6,720 nucleotides of DNA from Methanothermococcus okinawensis. GTDB lineage: Archaea; AGJL01; Methanococci; Methanococcales; Methanococcaceae. Positions 1 to 5,121 of the stretch are shown here, piece after piece. The notes under the pieces were generated by a model. The model made no database searches and was not told the origin of the DNA. It saw only the letters and a list, made by a program, of their open reading frames with translations. How positions within the stretch are numbered: the first letter of the stretch is position 1; every line of letters starts with the position of its first letter. The stretch spans positions 1 to 6,720 of the forward strand of contig DQVW01000117.1 in the NCBI GenBank assembly GCA_015661555.1. The letters are read 5' to 3'. Made by a program: the position numbers and the translations under genes.

Positions 1-383
1 ACCCTATGCCTTATAAGGGAGTCTAGCTTCTCTGCAGTGGTGATTATTATGTTGTAATCCTCAAGATCCTCCTCCTCGTCGTAGTCTCCAATGGAAAGTG
101 CCACCTTTATACCATATCTCTCGTACTTCCTCCTGAATTCTTCATACTTCTCAGAGGCCAGTGCCTTCAAGGGGACGATAAATAAACCCTTCTTATTTCT
201 ATCCTCTAGGAGGTGATTCAAGAGTGCTATCTCCCCTATAAGTGTTTTCCCACTGGCTGTAGGTATGGAGATGAGAAAGTTTTTCCCCTTATCCAGTAAA
301 CCCCTCTCTAAGACCCTCTTCTGAGGAGGCCTAAGTTCCTTGATACCGTTCTCCCTTAATATTTCTAAAATCCTCTCTAACAT
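1..383 (-). CDS. hel308: Hel308-type (Ski2-like) DNA helicase, N-terminal part, runs off the left edge
   Basis: This is the first 127 residues of a superfamily 2 DNA helicase, read on the minus strand from an ATG at 383; the remainder lies beyond base 1. Visible motifs are a Q-motif-like LRPPQ (residues 17-21), Walker A / motif I PTASGKT (41-47), motif Ia PLKALASEK (71-79) and a motif Ib-like TTAEKLDSL (115-123). PTASGKT together with PLKALASEKYEEF is characteristic of archaeal Hel308, a 3'-5' ATP-dependent helicase thought to act at stalled replication forks and in recombination. The DEAH box, ratchet and C-terminal domains are not in the window. An AGGTAA element ends five bases before the ATG and serves as a plausible ribosome site. 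The gene is divergent from trm1 and shares a short AT-rich promoter region. The other Ski2-family option, a Ski2/Brr2-like RNA helicase, is less likely given these motifs. Confidence 0.9.
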   Translation of the reverse strand, partial: MLERILEILRENGIKELRPPQKRVLERGLLDKGKNFLISIPTASGKTLIGEIALLNHLLEDRNKKGLFIVPLKALASEKYEEFRRKYERYGIKVALSIGDYDEEEDLEDYNIIITTAEKLDSLIRHR

Positions 384-405
384 AACTATTACCTATCTCA
401 GATTC

Positions 406-418
406 TAATAATTAATAT
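406..418 (+). promoter_or_regulatory. Putative TATA-like element for trm1
   Basis: The plus strand reads TAATAATTAATAT. Transcription about 25 bases downstream, near 440, would leave a leader of about 19 bases before the ATG at 459. The alternative ATG at 417 would then lie inside the promoter, which argues against its use. The match to a TATA box is weak; TATAAATA at 425-432 is a better match but would leave almost no leader. Confidence 0.3.
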
Positions 419-424
419 GATTAC

Positions 425-433
425 TATAAATAA
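425..433 (-). promoter_or_regulatory. Putative TATA box for hel308
   Basis: The minus strand reads TTATTTATA here, about 45 bases upstream of the hel308 ATG at 383. An archaeal start site roughly 25 bases downstream of the box centre would give a leader of about 20 bases containing the AGGTAA element. This is inference from spacing and composition only. Confidence 0.45.
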
Positions 434-458
434 CAACTTCTCTCTCAGAGGGATATCC

Positions 459-1583
459 ATGGAGGATGTGGTAGAAGGGTATGTAAAGATAAAGGTGCCA
501 GGGGAGAGAAGTATAACAAAAAAAGATAAGGTGTTCTACAATCCCAAGATGGCAGTTAACAGGGATATATCTGTTGCTGTAGTACAGAGTTTTTTAAATA
601 GATTCAAGAGGGAGAGGTTCCTTGTATGTGATCCCCTGGGAGGTAGTGGTGTCAGGGGGATAAGGTACGCCAAGGAGTTGATAAACCCCTCTGGTAAGGT
701 GGAGGTATTTATCAACGATATCAACCCCCATGCCTATGAGGCTATTAAGGAGAATGTAAAGTTGAACAACCTGGAAAATGTGAAGGTGTTTAACAAGGAT
801 GCAAATGTCCTCCTCTCAGAACACTTTCGAACCTTTAACCTTGTAGATATAGATCCCTTTGGATCTCCAAATCCCTATCTGGACAGTGCCATCCGTAGTT
901 GTATTACAAGGGACGGTATAATAGCCATGACTGCCACAGATACTGCGGTCCTCTATGGTTCCTATAGAAAGGCCTGTATTAGAAACTACGACGCCATCCC
1001 ACTACCTGGTGATAAGGAGCTGGCAGTGAGGCTGCTAATAGGTTATGCCATTAGAGTTGCAGGGAAGTACGACATAGGTCTTAGGCCTATTCTCTCCCAC
1101 TTCACAGATCACTATATAAGAACCTTCTTAGTTACAGAGAGGGGGGCAAAGAGGGCAGATGAGGCTATGGAGAGGTTGGGGTATGTTAAGATAGAGAATG
1201 AGGAGAAGGTTGTGAGAAAGAGAGAGGAGGGTTTTGAGAGGGGATTTGGAGGTTTATTTTACCTTGGGGAGATAAGTGATATAGAGACTGTTAAGGATGC
1301 CCTGAGAATTGCCCAGGAGAGGGGTTACTCTAAGAGAAGTATAAAGATACTGGAGGAGATCTACCAGGAGTGTACAGTTGGAAATGTAATAGGCTGCTAC
1401 AACATCCACAGGATATGCAGCGCCATAAGGGAACATGTGCCCCCTGTTAGGGCGATAGTGGAGATGTTAAGGGAGAGGGGCTTCAGGGCTTCAAGGGTCC
1501 ACTACGATCCCAACGGCATTAAAACAGATGGAAAAGTCGAAGATGTAATTGAATGTATTCGGGAATACAACAGGAGGAGGTAG
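459..1583 (+). CDS. trm1: tRNA (guanine26-N2)-dimethyltransferase Trm1
   Basis: Trm1 uses S-adenosylmethionine to dimethylate guanine 26 at the hinge between the D and anticodon stems of tRNA. The start chosen is the ATG at 459, giving 374 residues, close to the roughly 380 of archaeal Trm1. It is preceded by GAGG with seven bases of spacing, and the product then begins MEDVVEGYVKIKVP as expected for the family. An in-frame ATG at 417 would add 14 residues but has no ribosome site and lies in the promoter. Numbered from 459, family landmarks are KVFYNPKMAVNRD (24-36), the SAM-binding loop DPLGGSGVRG (58-67), NDIN (86-89), the catalytic-type DIDPFGSP (130-137) and ATDTAVLYG (159-167). The C-terminal region ends with the Trm1-typical RASRVHYDPNGIKTDG. 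The gene overlaps the CofE-like gene that follows and is probably cotranscribed with it. Confidence 0.93.
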   Translation: MEDVVEGYVKIKVPGERSITKKDKVFYNPKMAVNRDISVAVVQSFLNRFKRERFLVCDPLGGSGVRGIRYAKELINPSGKVEVFINDINPHAYEAIKENVKLNNLENVKVFNKDANVLLSEHFRTFNLVDIDPFGSPNPYLDSAIRSCITRDGIIAMTATDTAVLYGSYRKACIRNYDAIPLPGDKELAVRLLIGYAIRVAGKYDIGLRPILSHFTDHYIRTFLVTERGAKRADEAMERLGYVKIENEEKVVRKREEGFERGFGGLFYLGEISDIETVKDALRIAQERGYSKRSIKILEEIYQECTVGNVIGCYNIHRICSAIREHVPPVRAIVEMLRERGFRASRVHYDPNGIKTDGKVEDVIECIREYNRRR

Positions 1584-2461
1584 GGAGTATAGTTGAGGCA
1601 ATACCTGTAAAGACCAGATACCTTAGGAGGGGGGAGGACTACTTAGAGGTTATTGTCACCTCTCTAAAGAGGGAGGTTAAGAGGGGTTTAAAGTTGGAAG
1701 ATGGGGACTTTGTTGTAGTTAGTGAGAAATTTATTGCCACTGGAGAGGGTAACCTCGTTGATGAGAGGGAGGTGAAGGTGGGGCCTCTGGCGTACCTCTG
1801 CTACCTCTGGTCTAAATATGTGTGGGGGTATATACTAGGACCCCTCCTGAGAACGAGGCCAGATAGAATAGAGAACCTTAGGAGGATGCCTAGGGAGGAG
1901 ACCTTGAGACATAAGCAGGTTGTCATAGAGAAGGTAGGGCTTCTATATGCCTTGAAACCTGCCTCAGAGGGTGGGGTGGATCTAACTAACGTACCAGGCT
2001 CCTACGCCGTTCTACTTCCAAGGGATCCTGAGAGGTCTGCAGAGAGGATACACTCTGTAATAAAGAGGGAGTTAGGGGTGGATGTTGTGGTTATGGTGGT
2101 GGATACCGACGCCACCTACAGGTTCCTCAGGTGGTATGTCACTGCCCTACCCTGTGCCATAGGGGGAATAGTATCTGGCATAGGGGTTATGGGGTATATC
2201 CTAGGTAAGTTGGCAGGTGTGTTGAAGATTGGGGGATTATGTGGGGCCACACCCCTGGCTATAGCTGGAAATAAGGTCTATAAAAAATACTCCCTGGAGG
2301 AGATACTTCATATTGCAGAGGTTTCAGATAGGTGCCGGGCAGATCCCTTAAAGTCTATCCATCAGTACAGGGAGAGGTGTGGCACCTTTGAAATATCTGA
2401 GGAGTTACTGGAGAAGATGGAGCATACACCTATAGTAGTAGTTAAGGGATGGAAAAATTAA
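1553..2461 (+). CDS. CofE-like protein (coenzyme F420-0:L-glutamate ligase family paralogue)
   Basis: The 302-residue product belongs to the F420-0 glutamyl ligase fold family. CofE itself adds glutamates to F420-0 using GTP and a divalent metal. Family-like stretches are VVVSEKFIATGEGNLVDE (54-71), GVDLTNVPGSYAVLLPRDPE (141-160) and the acidic VVDTDAT (182-188), which falls where CofE has its metal-binding Asp-Thr pair. It is longer than typical CofE (about 250 residues), and a Gly-rich hydrophobic segment (about 200-236) replaces the usual CofE sequence after the DT motif. It therefore looks like the CofE-like archaeal group rather than CofE proper, and its substrate is unknown to me. Cysteines occur at 83, 201, 230, 261 and 276. 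The first 31 bases lie inside trm1. The start is uncertain: the ATG at 1553 has no obvious ribosome site, whereas a strong GGAGGAGG at 1573-1580 precedes no in-frame ATG, GTG or TTG. Family resemblance begins only at about EAIPVKTRYLRRG (15-27). Confidence 0.75.
   Translation: MYSGIQQEEVGSIVEAIPVKTRYLRRGEDYLEVIVTSLKREVKRGLKLEDGDFVVVSEKFIATGEGNLVDEREVKVGPLAYLCYLWSKYVWGYILGPLLRTRPDRIENLRRMPREETLRHKQVVIEKVGLLYALKPASEGGVDLTNVPGSYAVLLPRDPERSAERIHSVIKRELGVDVVVMVVDTDATYRFLRWYVTALPCAIGGIVSGIGVMGYILGKLAGVLKIGGLCGATPLAIAGNKVYKKYSLEEILHIAEVSDRCRADPLKSIHQYRERCGTFEISEELLEKMEHTPIVVVKGWKN
2453..2460 (-). terminator. Possible oligo-T terminator after the AbrB-like gene
   Basis: The AbrB-like stop codon runs straight into five T residues on the minus strand (TAATTTTT). 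Archaeal RNA polymerase can terminate on short U-runs. The run lies within the last codons of the convergent CofE-like gene. It is short, so the call is weak. Confidence 0.25.
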
Positions 2462-2616
2462 ATAGGTCTTATAACTATTTTGTCCCCTTCCATTGTTATC
2501 TCAACATAGCTCCCCCCCTTTATTCCCAACTTTTCACAGAATTCCTTGGGAAGGATGATACATTTGCTTCTACTTGCACCTTGCTCCCAGACTTTGGCTA
2601 TCTTTCTTTCTACCAT
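2458..2616 (-). CDS. Small AbrB/SpoVT-fold DNA-binding protein (52 aa)
   Basis: The minus strand encodes a 52-residue protein starting MVERKIAKVWEQGASRSK. The ATG at 2616 is preceded by a near-perfect ribosome site, GAGGTGA, with a five-base spacer. The product matches the swapped-hairpin AbrB/SpoVT pattern: a K-V-x-x-x-G-x-S-R opening (8-16), IILPKEFCEKLGIKGG (20-35) and a closing YVEITMEGDKIVIRP (37-51). Such proteins dimerise and bind DNA as repressors, including as VapB-type antitoxins. No toxin gene is adjacent, so a stand-alone regulator is more likely. It lies 102 bases downstream of the DUF192 gene and has its own TATA-like box, so it may be transcribed separately. Its stop overlaps the stop of the convergent CofE-like gene by three bases. 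The target is unknown. Confidence 0.85.
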   Translation of the reverse strand: MVERKIAKVWEQGASRSKCIILPKEFCEKLGIKGGSYVEITMEGDKIVIRPI

Positions 2617-2621
2617 AGAAT

Positions 2622-2628
2622 TCACCTC
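2622..2628 (-). promoter_or_regulatory. Strong ribosome binding site of the AbrB-like gene
   Basis: GAGGTGA on the minus strand sits five bases before the ATG at 2616. It is the clearest ribosome site in this intergenic stretch and is the main non-homology evidence that the 52-codon frame is real. Confidence 0.75.
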
Positions 2629-2650
2629 TTTTTTAGGATTATACTCTTAG

Positions 2651-2662
2651 TTAATATTAAAA
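2651..2662 (-). promoter_or_regulatory. Putative TATA box for the AbrB-like gene
   Basis: The minus strand reads TTTTAATATTAA about 40 bases upstream of the ATG at 2616. A start site about 25 bases downstream, near 2630, would give a leader of around 14 bases that just includes the GAGGTGA ribosome site. The rest of the 2617-2718 gap shows no other gene. Confidence 0.4.
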
Positions 2663-2718
2663 TAGTTGTGACATTGATTATCTCTCAGTCTTTGATTGCT
2701 CTTCTTTTGTTATCCTTC

Positions 2719-3072
2719 CTACTCTCTTAAATTTTTAGACCCTATAAACTCCACCCTATCCCCCACCTCTACCTCTAAGGTGTCGTCACTTCTAATCTCT
2801 ATCATGGCGTTGGAGTATACCTTGGACCTGTAGGTCCTCCAGGGTTTAAGGTTCCTAACCACCTCTACAACCTCCTTATCCTCTAAAAATATAACATCTA
2901 TTGGGAACCTCATAAAGAATGTATGGATGTGGAGTTTCCGCCTCTTATAGAAAAATATCATACCCTCATTTTTCCCTATATTCCTGAACATCAGTCCCAG
3001 AGCTCTCTTAAAAAAGTTATCTGCAACATAGAGGTTGTATACCCTCCCATCCTTAAACCTTACCCTTAACAT
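2719..3072 (-). CDS. DUF192 (UPF0127) family protein
   Basis: The 117-residue product shows the DUF192 landmarks in order: RALGLMFR (23-30), EGMIFFY (36-42), HTFFMRFPIDVIFLED (50-65), a conserved-type P77 in LKPWR, and a final VGDRVEF (103-109). DUF192 proteins are small beta-rich proteins found in bacteria and archaea; I know of no established biochemical role. No signal peptide is visible, whereas many bacterial members are exported, so this one is probably cytosolic. The start ATG at 3072 is preceded by AAGGTGG three bases upstream, and the gene begins 20 bases inside the end of the SDH-type protease gene, so translation is likely coupled. The pairing with the protease recalls M. jannaschii MJ1495-MJ1496 from memory and suggests a shared pathway, but this is inference. 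Confidence 0.85.
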   Translation of the reverse strand: MLRVRFKDGRVYNLYVADNFFKRALGLMFRNIGKNEGMIFFYKRRKLHIHTFFMRFPIDVIFLEDKEVVEVVRNLKPWRTYRSKVYSNAMIEIRSDDTLEVEVGDRVEFIGSKNLRE

Positions 3073-3889
3073 GGTCCACCTTCCTGTAGGGTACAGGGAT
3101 ATACTGTACAGAGGGCCTCTGGGTTGTTGGCTGCTTGTATAGGTCTAGAAGTTGATACACCAACTTTGGAACGTTGGTATTCACCTCTATTCCCAACTCC
3201 CTCAACTTATCCACTGTAAGGGGATAGTCGTGGGTCCATTTCCCTGTGGAGAGGATCTCTGCAACCTCCCGAGCCCTCTCCTCTGGCATCTTATCCTTTA
3301 AAAGGTTATACACAAACTCCTTTACCTGTTTTATAGCCTTCCGAGAGATATCTGCAAGTATCAAGGTCTCGTCATCAACTTGATCTATATACTTGGTCTC
3401 CACCACCTTCAGGATAGAGGCCGCTGGATAGTTCCCTATCTGGGGATCTACAGGTCCCAGGACAGCATTTTTATCCATGATGATCTCGTCTGCAGCCAGG
3501 GCTATTAGAGTACCTCCACTCATGGCGTAGTGTGGCACGATGACTGTAGTTTTAGCCTTGTGCTCCTTCAGTGCCATGGCTATCTGCTCACTGGCCAGCA
3601 CCAATCCTCCAGGTGTATGGAGTATAAGGTCAATAGGCATGTCATCAGGTGTCATCCTTATGGCCCTAAGTATCTCCTCACTGTCCTCTATGGTAATAAA
3701 TCTATAGATGGGGATGCCCAAAAATGCCAACTGCTCCTGCCTATGTATCATTACAATTACCCTGGTTTTCCTCTCCTTCTCCAGCTTCTTTATGCAGTTG
3801 TACCTCTGGATCTGCCTCCATCTATAGGTACTGTGGGAGTATAGAAGAATAAGGATAAAAAACAGCCAAAAGATAATTGTAGGGTCCAT
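3053..3889 (-). CDS. Membrane-anchored ClpP-class serine protease, SDH (serine dehydrogenase proteinase) family
   Basis: The 278-residue product (from ATG 3889) has one N-terminal membrane segment (about residues 5-18), then a strongly basic stretch (R24 to R41) and a ClpP/crotonase-fold protease domain. Family motifs are LHTPGG (90-95), the nucleophile loop YAMSGGT (121-127) with Ser124 as the likely catalytic serine, AADEIIMD (132-139) and LGPVDPQIG (144-152). The basic residues just after the membrane segment predict that the catalytic domain faces the cytoplasm (positive-inside rule; inference). The C-terminus is a Pro- and Gln-containing tail. I prefer ATG 3889, which has GGTG five bases upstream; an in-frame GTG at 3895 would add two residues. 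It is the first gene of a probable operon with the DUF192 gene and is divergent from an AAA ATPase. Bacterial SDHs were named for a report of serine dehydrogenase proteinase activity; the archaeal substrates are unknown. Confidence 0.85.
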   Translation of the reverse strand: MDPTIIFWLFFILILLYSHSTYRWRQIQRYNCIKKLEKERKTRVIVMIHRQEQLAFLGIPIYRFITIEDSEEILRAIRMTPDDMPIDLILHTPGGLVLASEQIAMALKEHKAKTTVIVPHYAMSGGTLIALAADEIIMDKNAVLGPVDPQIGNYPAASILKVVETKYIDQVDDETLILADISRKAIKQVKEFVYNLLKDKMPEERAREVAEILSTGKWTHDYPLTVDKLRELGIEVNTNVPKLVYQLLDLYKQPTTQRPSVQYIPVPYRKVDHVKGKV

Positions 3890-3929
3890 CCTCACACCAT
3901 GAGTACTTATACCTGATCCATATGTAAAA

Positions 3930-3940
3930 GTATATAAATT
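3930..3940 (-). promoter_or_regulatory. Putative TATA box for the SDH protease-DUF192 operon
   Basis: The minus strand reads AATTTATATAC here, a good archaeal TATA match. It sits about 45 bases upstream of the ATG at 3889. A start site about 25 bases downstream, near 3909, leaves a leader of about 20 bases that contains the GGTG ribosome site. Confidence 0.55.
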
Positions 3941-3948
3941 GCACAGTA

Positions 3949-3960
3949 CTTATATAATAT
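3949..3960 (+). promoter_or_regulatory. Putative TATA box for the AAA ATPase gene
   Basis: The plus strand reads CTTATATAATAT. A start site about 25 bases downstream falls near 3979, which gives a leader of about 24 bases to the ATG at 4003 and contains its GAGGTG ribosome site. The same spacing would leave only about six bases before the alternative ATG at 3985. Confidence 0.55.
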
Positions 3961-3989
3961 GTGGATTATCTAGGATTGTGAGAAATGGC

Positions 3990-3995
3990 GAGGTG
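3990..3995 (+). promoter_or_regulatory. Ribosome binding site deciding the AAA ATPase start
   Basis: GAGGTG lies seven bases before the ATG at 4003, a strong match and good spacing. The upstream in-frame ATG at 3985 has only GTGA three bases before it. This favours 4003 as the start. Confidence 0.6.
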
Positions 3996-4002
3996 TTTTC
4001 AC

Positions 4003-5121
4003 ATGAACAGGATAAACCTTGGTACCATAAAGATAAAGTCCTTAGTTTCTGAAACTGCGAAGATCTCTGATAAAGTTATAGCTTTAAAGTACGTCATCAT
4101 AAAACCTGTGGGATTCCCAATTAAGATAAACAGTGAGAACTTCAAGGTTACCATCGAGGATCCTACCCTCTTTAACGTATATGCGAGAGAGCAGTGGGAA
4201 GGCGAGACTGTAAAGGAGGGAGACTACCTCTTTGACAACACCATCATCCCAGATTACGCCTTCAAAGTTGTATCCACATATCCTGCTGATGGAGGTATAA
4301 TTACAAGGGATACTTTATTCAAGATAATAACCGATAGAGAGATGGGTAGTAGGTCCTTTAAAAAGGCGAGATTCAAGGATATTATAGGTCAGGAACATGC
4401 AAAGAAGAAGTGTAGAATTATTATAAAGTATCTTAAACAGCCTGAATTATTTGGAGAGTGGGCTCCAAAGAACATACTGTTTTACGGACCTCCTGGAACA
4501 GGGAAGACACTGATGGCAAGGGCTCTAGCCACTGAAACTGACGTTCCACTCTACCTCATCAAGGCCACAGAGTTAATAGGGGAGCACGTTGGAGACGGTG
4601 CCAAACAGATAGAGCAGTTGTACAGTAGGGCACTGGAGAACAAACCATGTATTGTATTCATAGACGAGTTAGATGCAATAGCCCTAAGTAGACAGTACCA
4701 GTCACTGAGAGGTGACGTATCAGAGGTGGTAAATGCACTACTTACAGAGTTAGACGGTATACACGACAACGACGGAGTGGTTACCATAGGAGCTACCAAC
4801 AACCCAGAGATGTTGGACAGTGCCATAAGAAGTAGATTCGAGGAGGAGATAAAGTTTGAATTACCTGGAGACGAGGAGAGATTGAAGATCATGGAACTCT
4901 ACAGGAAAAAGATGCCTCTAGAGATCAGGGCAGATTTAAGAAAGTACGTAGAGAAGACCAAGGGTATGAGTGGAAGGGATATAAAGGAGAAGTTCCTAAA
5001 ACCAGCCCTCCACAGGGCAATACTTGAGGATAAAAAGTACATCGATGAGAAGGATCTAGATGCAGTACTTGCAGAGTTGAACAAGTTCAGAAGGGAGACT
5101 CCTCTACACCTCTACAGATAA
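4003..5121 (+). CDS. AMA-like AAA ATPase with C-terminal HbYX (LYR) proteasome-docking motif
   Basis: The 372-residue product (from ATG 4003) has an N-domain of about 120 residues, then one AAA module. Motifs are Walker A GPPGTGKT (162-169), a pore-loop region ELIGEHVGDGAK (190-201), Walker B IVFIDELD (217-224), a second region of homology with TIGATNN and SAIRSRF (273-279) carrying arginine-finger candidates, and sensor 2 GMSGRD (321-326). It ends HLYR: Leu-Tyr-Arg fits the HbYX motif by which PAN and related ATPases dock on the 20S proteasome. The N-domain contains GFPI (37-40), reminiscent of the GYPL motif I recall for AMA proteins of Archaeoglobus and methanogens. It is therefore probably a hexameric cytosolic unfoldase or chaperone feeding a protease. 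An upstream ATG at 3985 would add six residues; ribosome-site and TATA spacing favour 4003. It is divergent from the SDH protease and convergent with trxB, overlapping it by ten bases. The closest match I recall is M. jannaschii MJ1494. Confidence 0.88.
   Translation: MNRINLGTIKIKSLVSETAKISDKVIALKYVIIKPVGFPIKINSENFKVTIEDPTLFNVYAREQWEGETVKEGDYLFDNTIIPDYAFKVVSTYPADGGIITRDTLFKIITDREMGSRSFKKARFKDIIGQEHAKKKCRIIIKYLKQPELFGEWAPKNILFYGPPGTGKTLMARALATETDVPLYLIKATELIGEHVGDGAKQIEQLYSRALENKPCIVFIDELDAIALSRQYQSLRGDVSEVVNALLTELDGIHDNDGVVTIGATNNPEMLDSAIRSRFEEEIKFELPGDEERLKIMELYRKKMPLEIRADLRKYVEKTKGMSGRDIKEKFLKPALHRAILEDKKYIDEKDLDAVLAELNKFRRETPLHLYR

Noticed and set aside
2458..2616. VapBC or MazEF toxin-antitoxin pair built on the AbrB-like gene
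   Set aside because: No PIN-domain or MazF-like frame is found next to it; the neighbours are DUF192 and the CofE-like gene.
2449..2730. Plus-strand open frame of 93 codons with a hydrophobic C-terminus, possible small membrane protein
   Set aside because: It lies over the AbrB-like gene on the other strand, has no ribosome site or family pattern, and its hydrophobicity comes from reading the complement of AT-rich sequence.
3530..3844. Plus-strand open frame of 104 codons
   Set aside because: It is the antisense shadow of the SDH protease gene, whose motifs are clear; it has no recognisable domain.
4551..4892. Minus-strand open frame of 113 codons within the AAA gene
   Set aside because: It is antisense to the Walker A/B region, has low-complexity Ser/Leu composition and no ribosome site.
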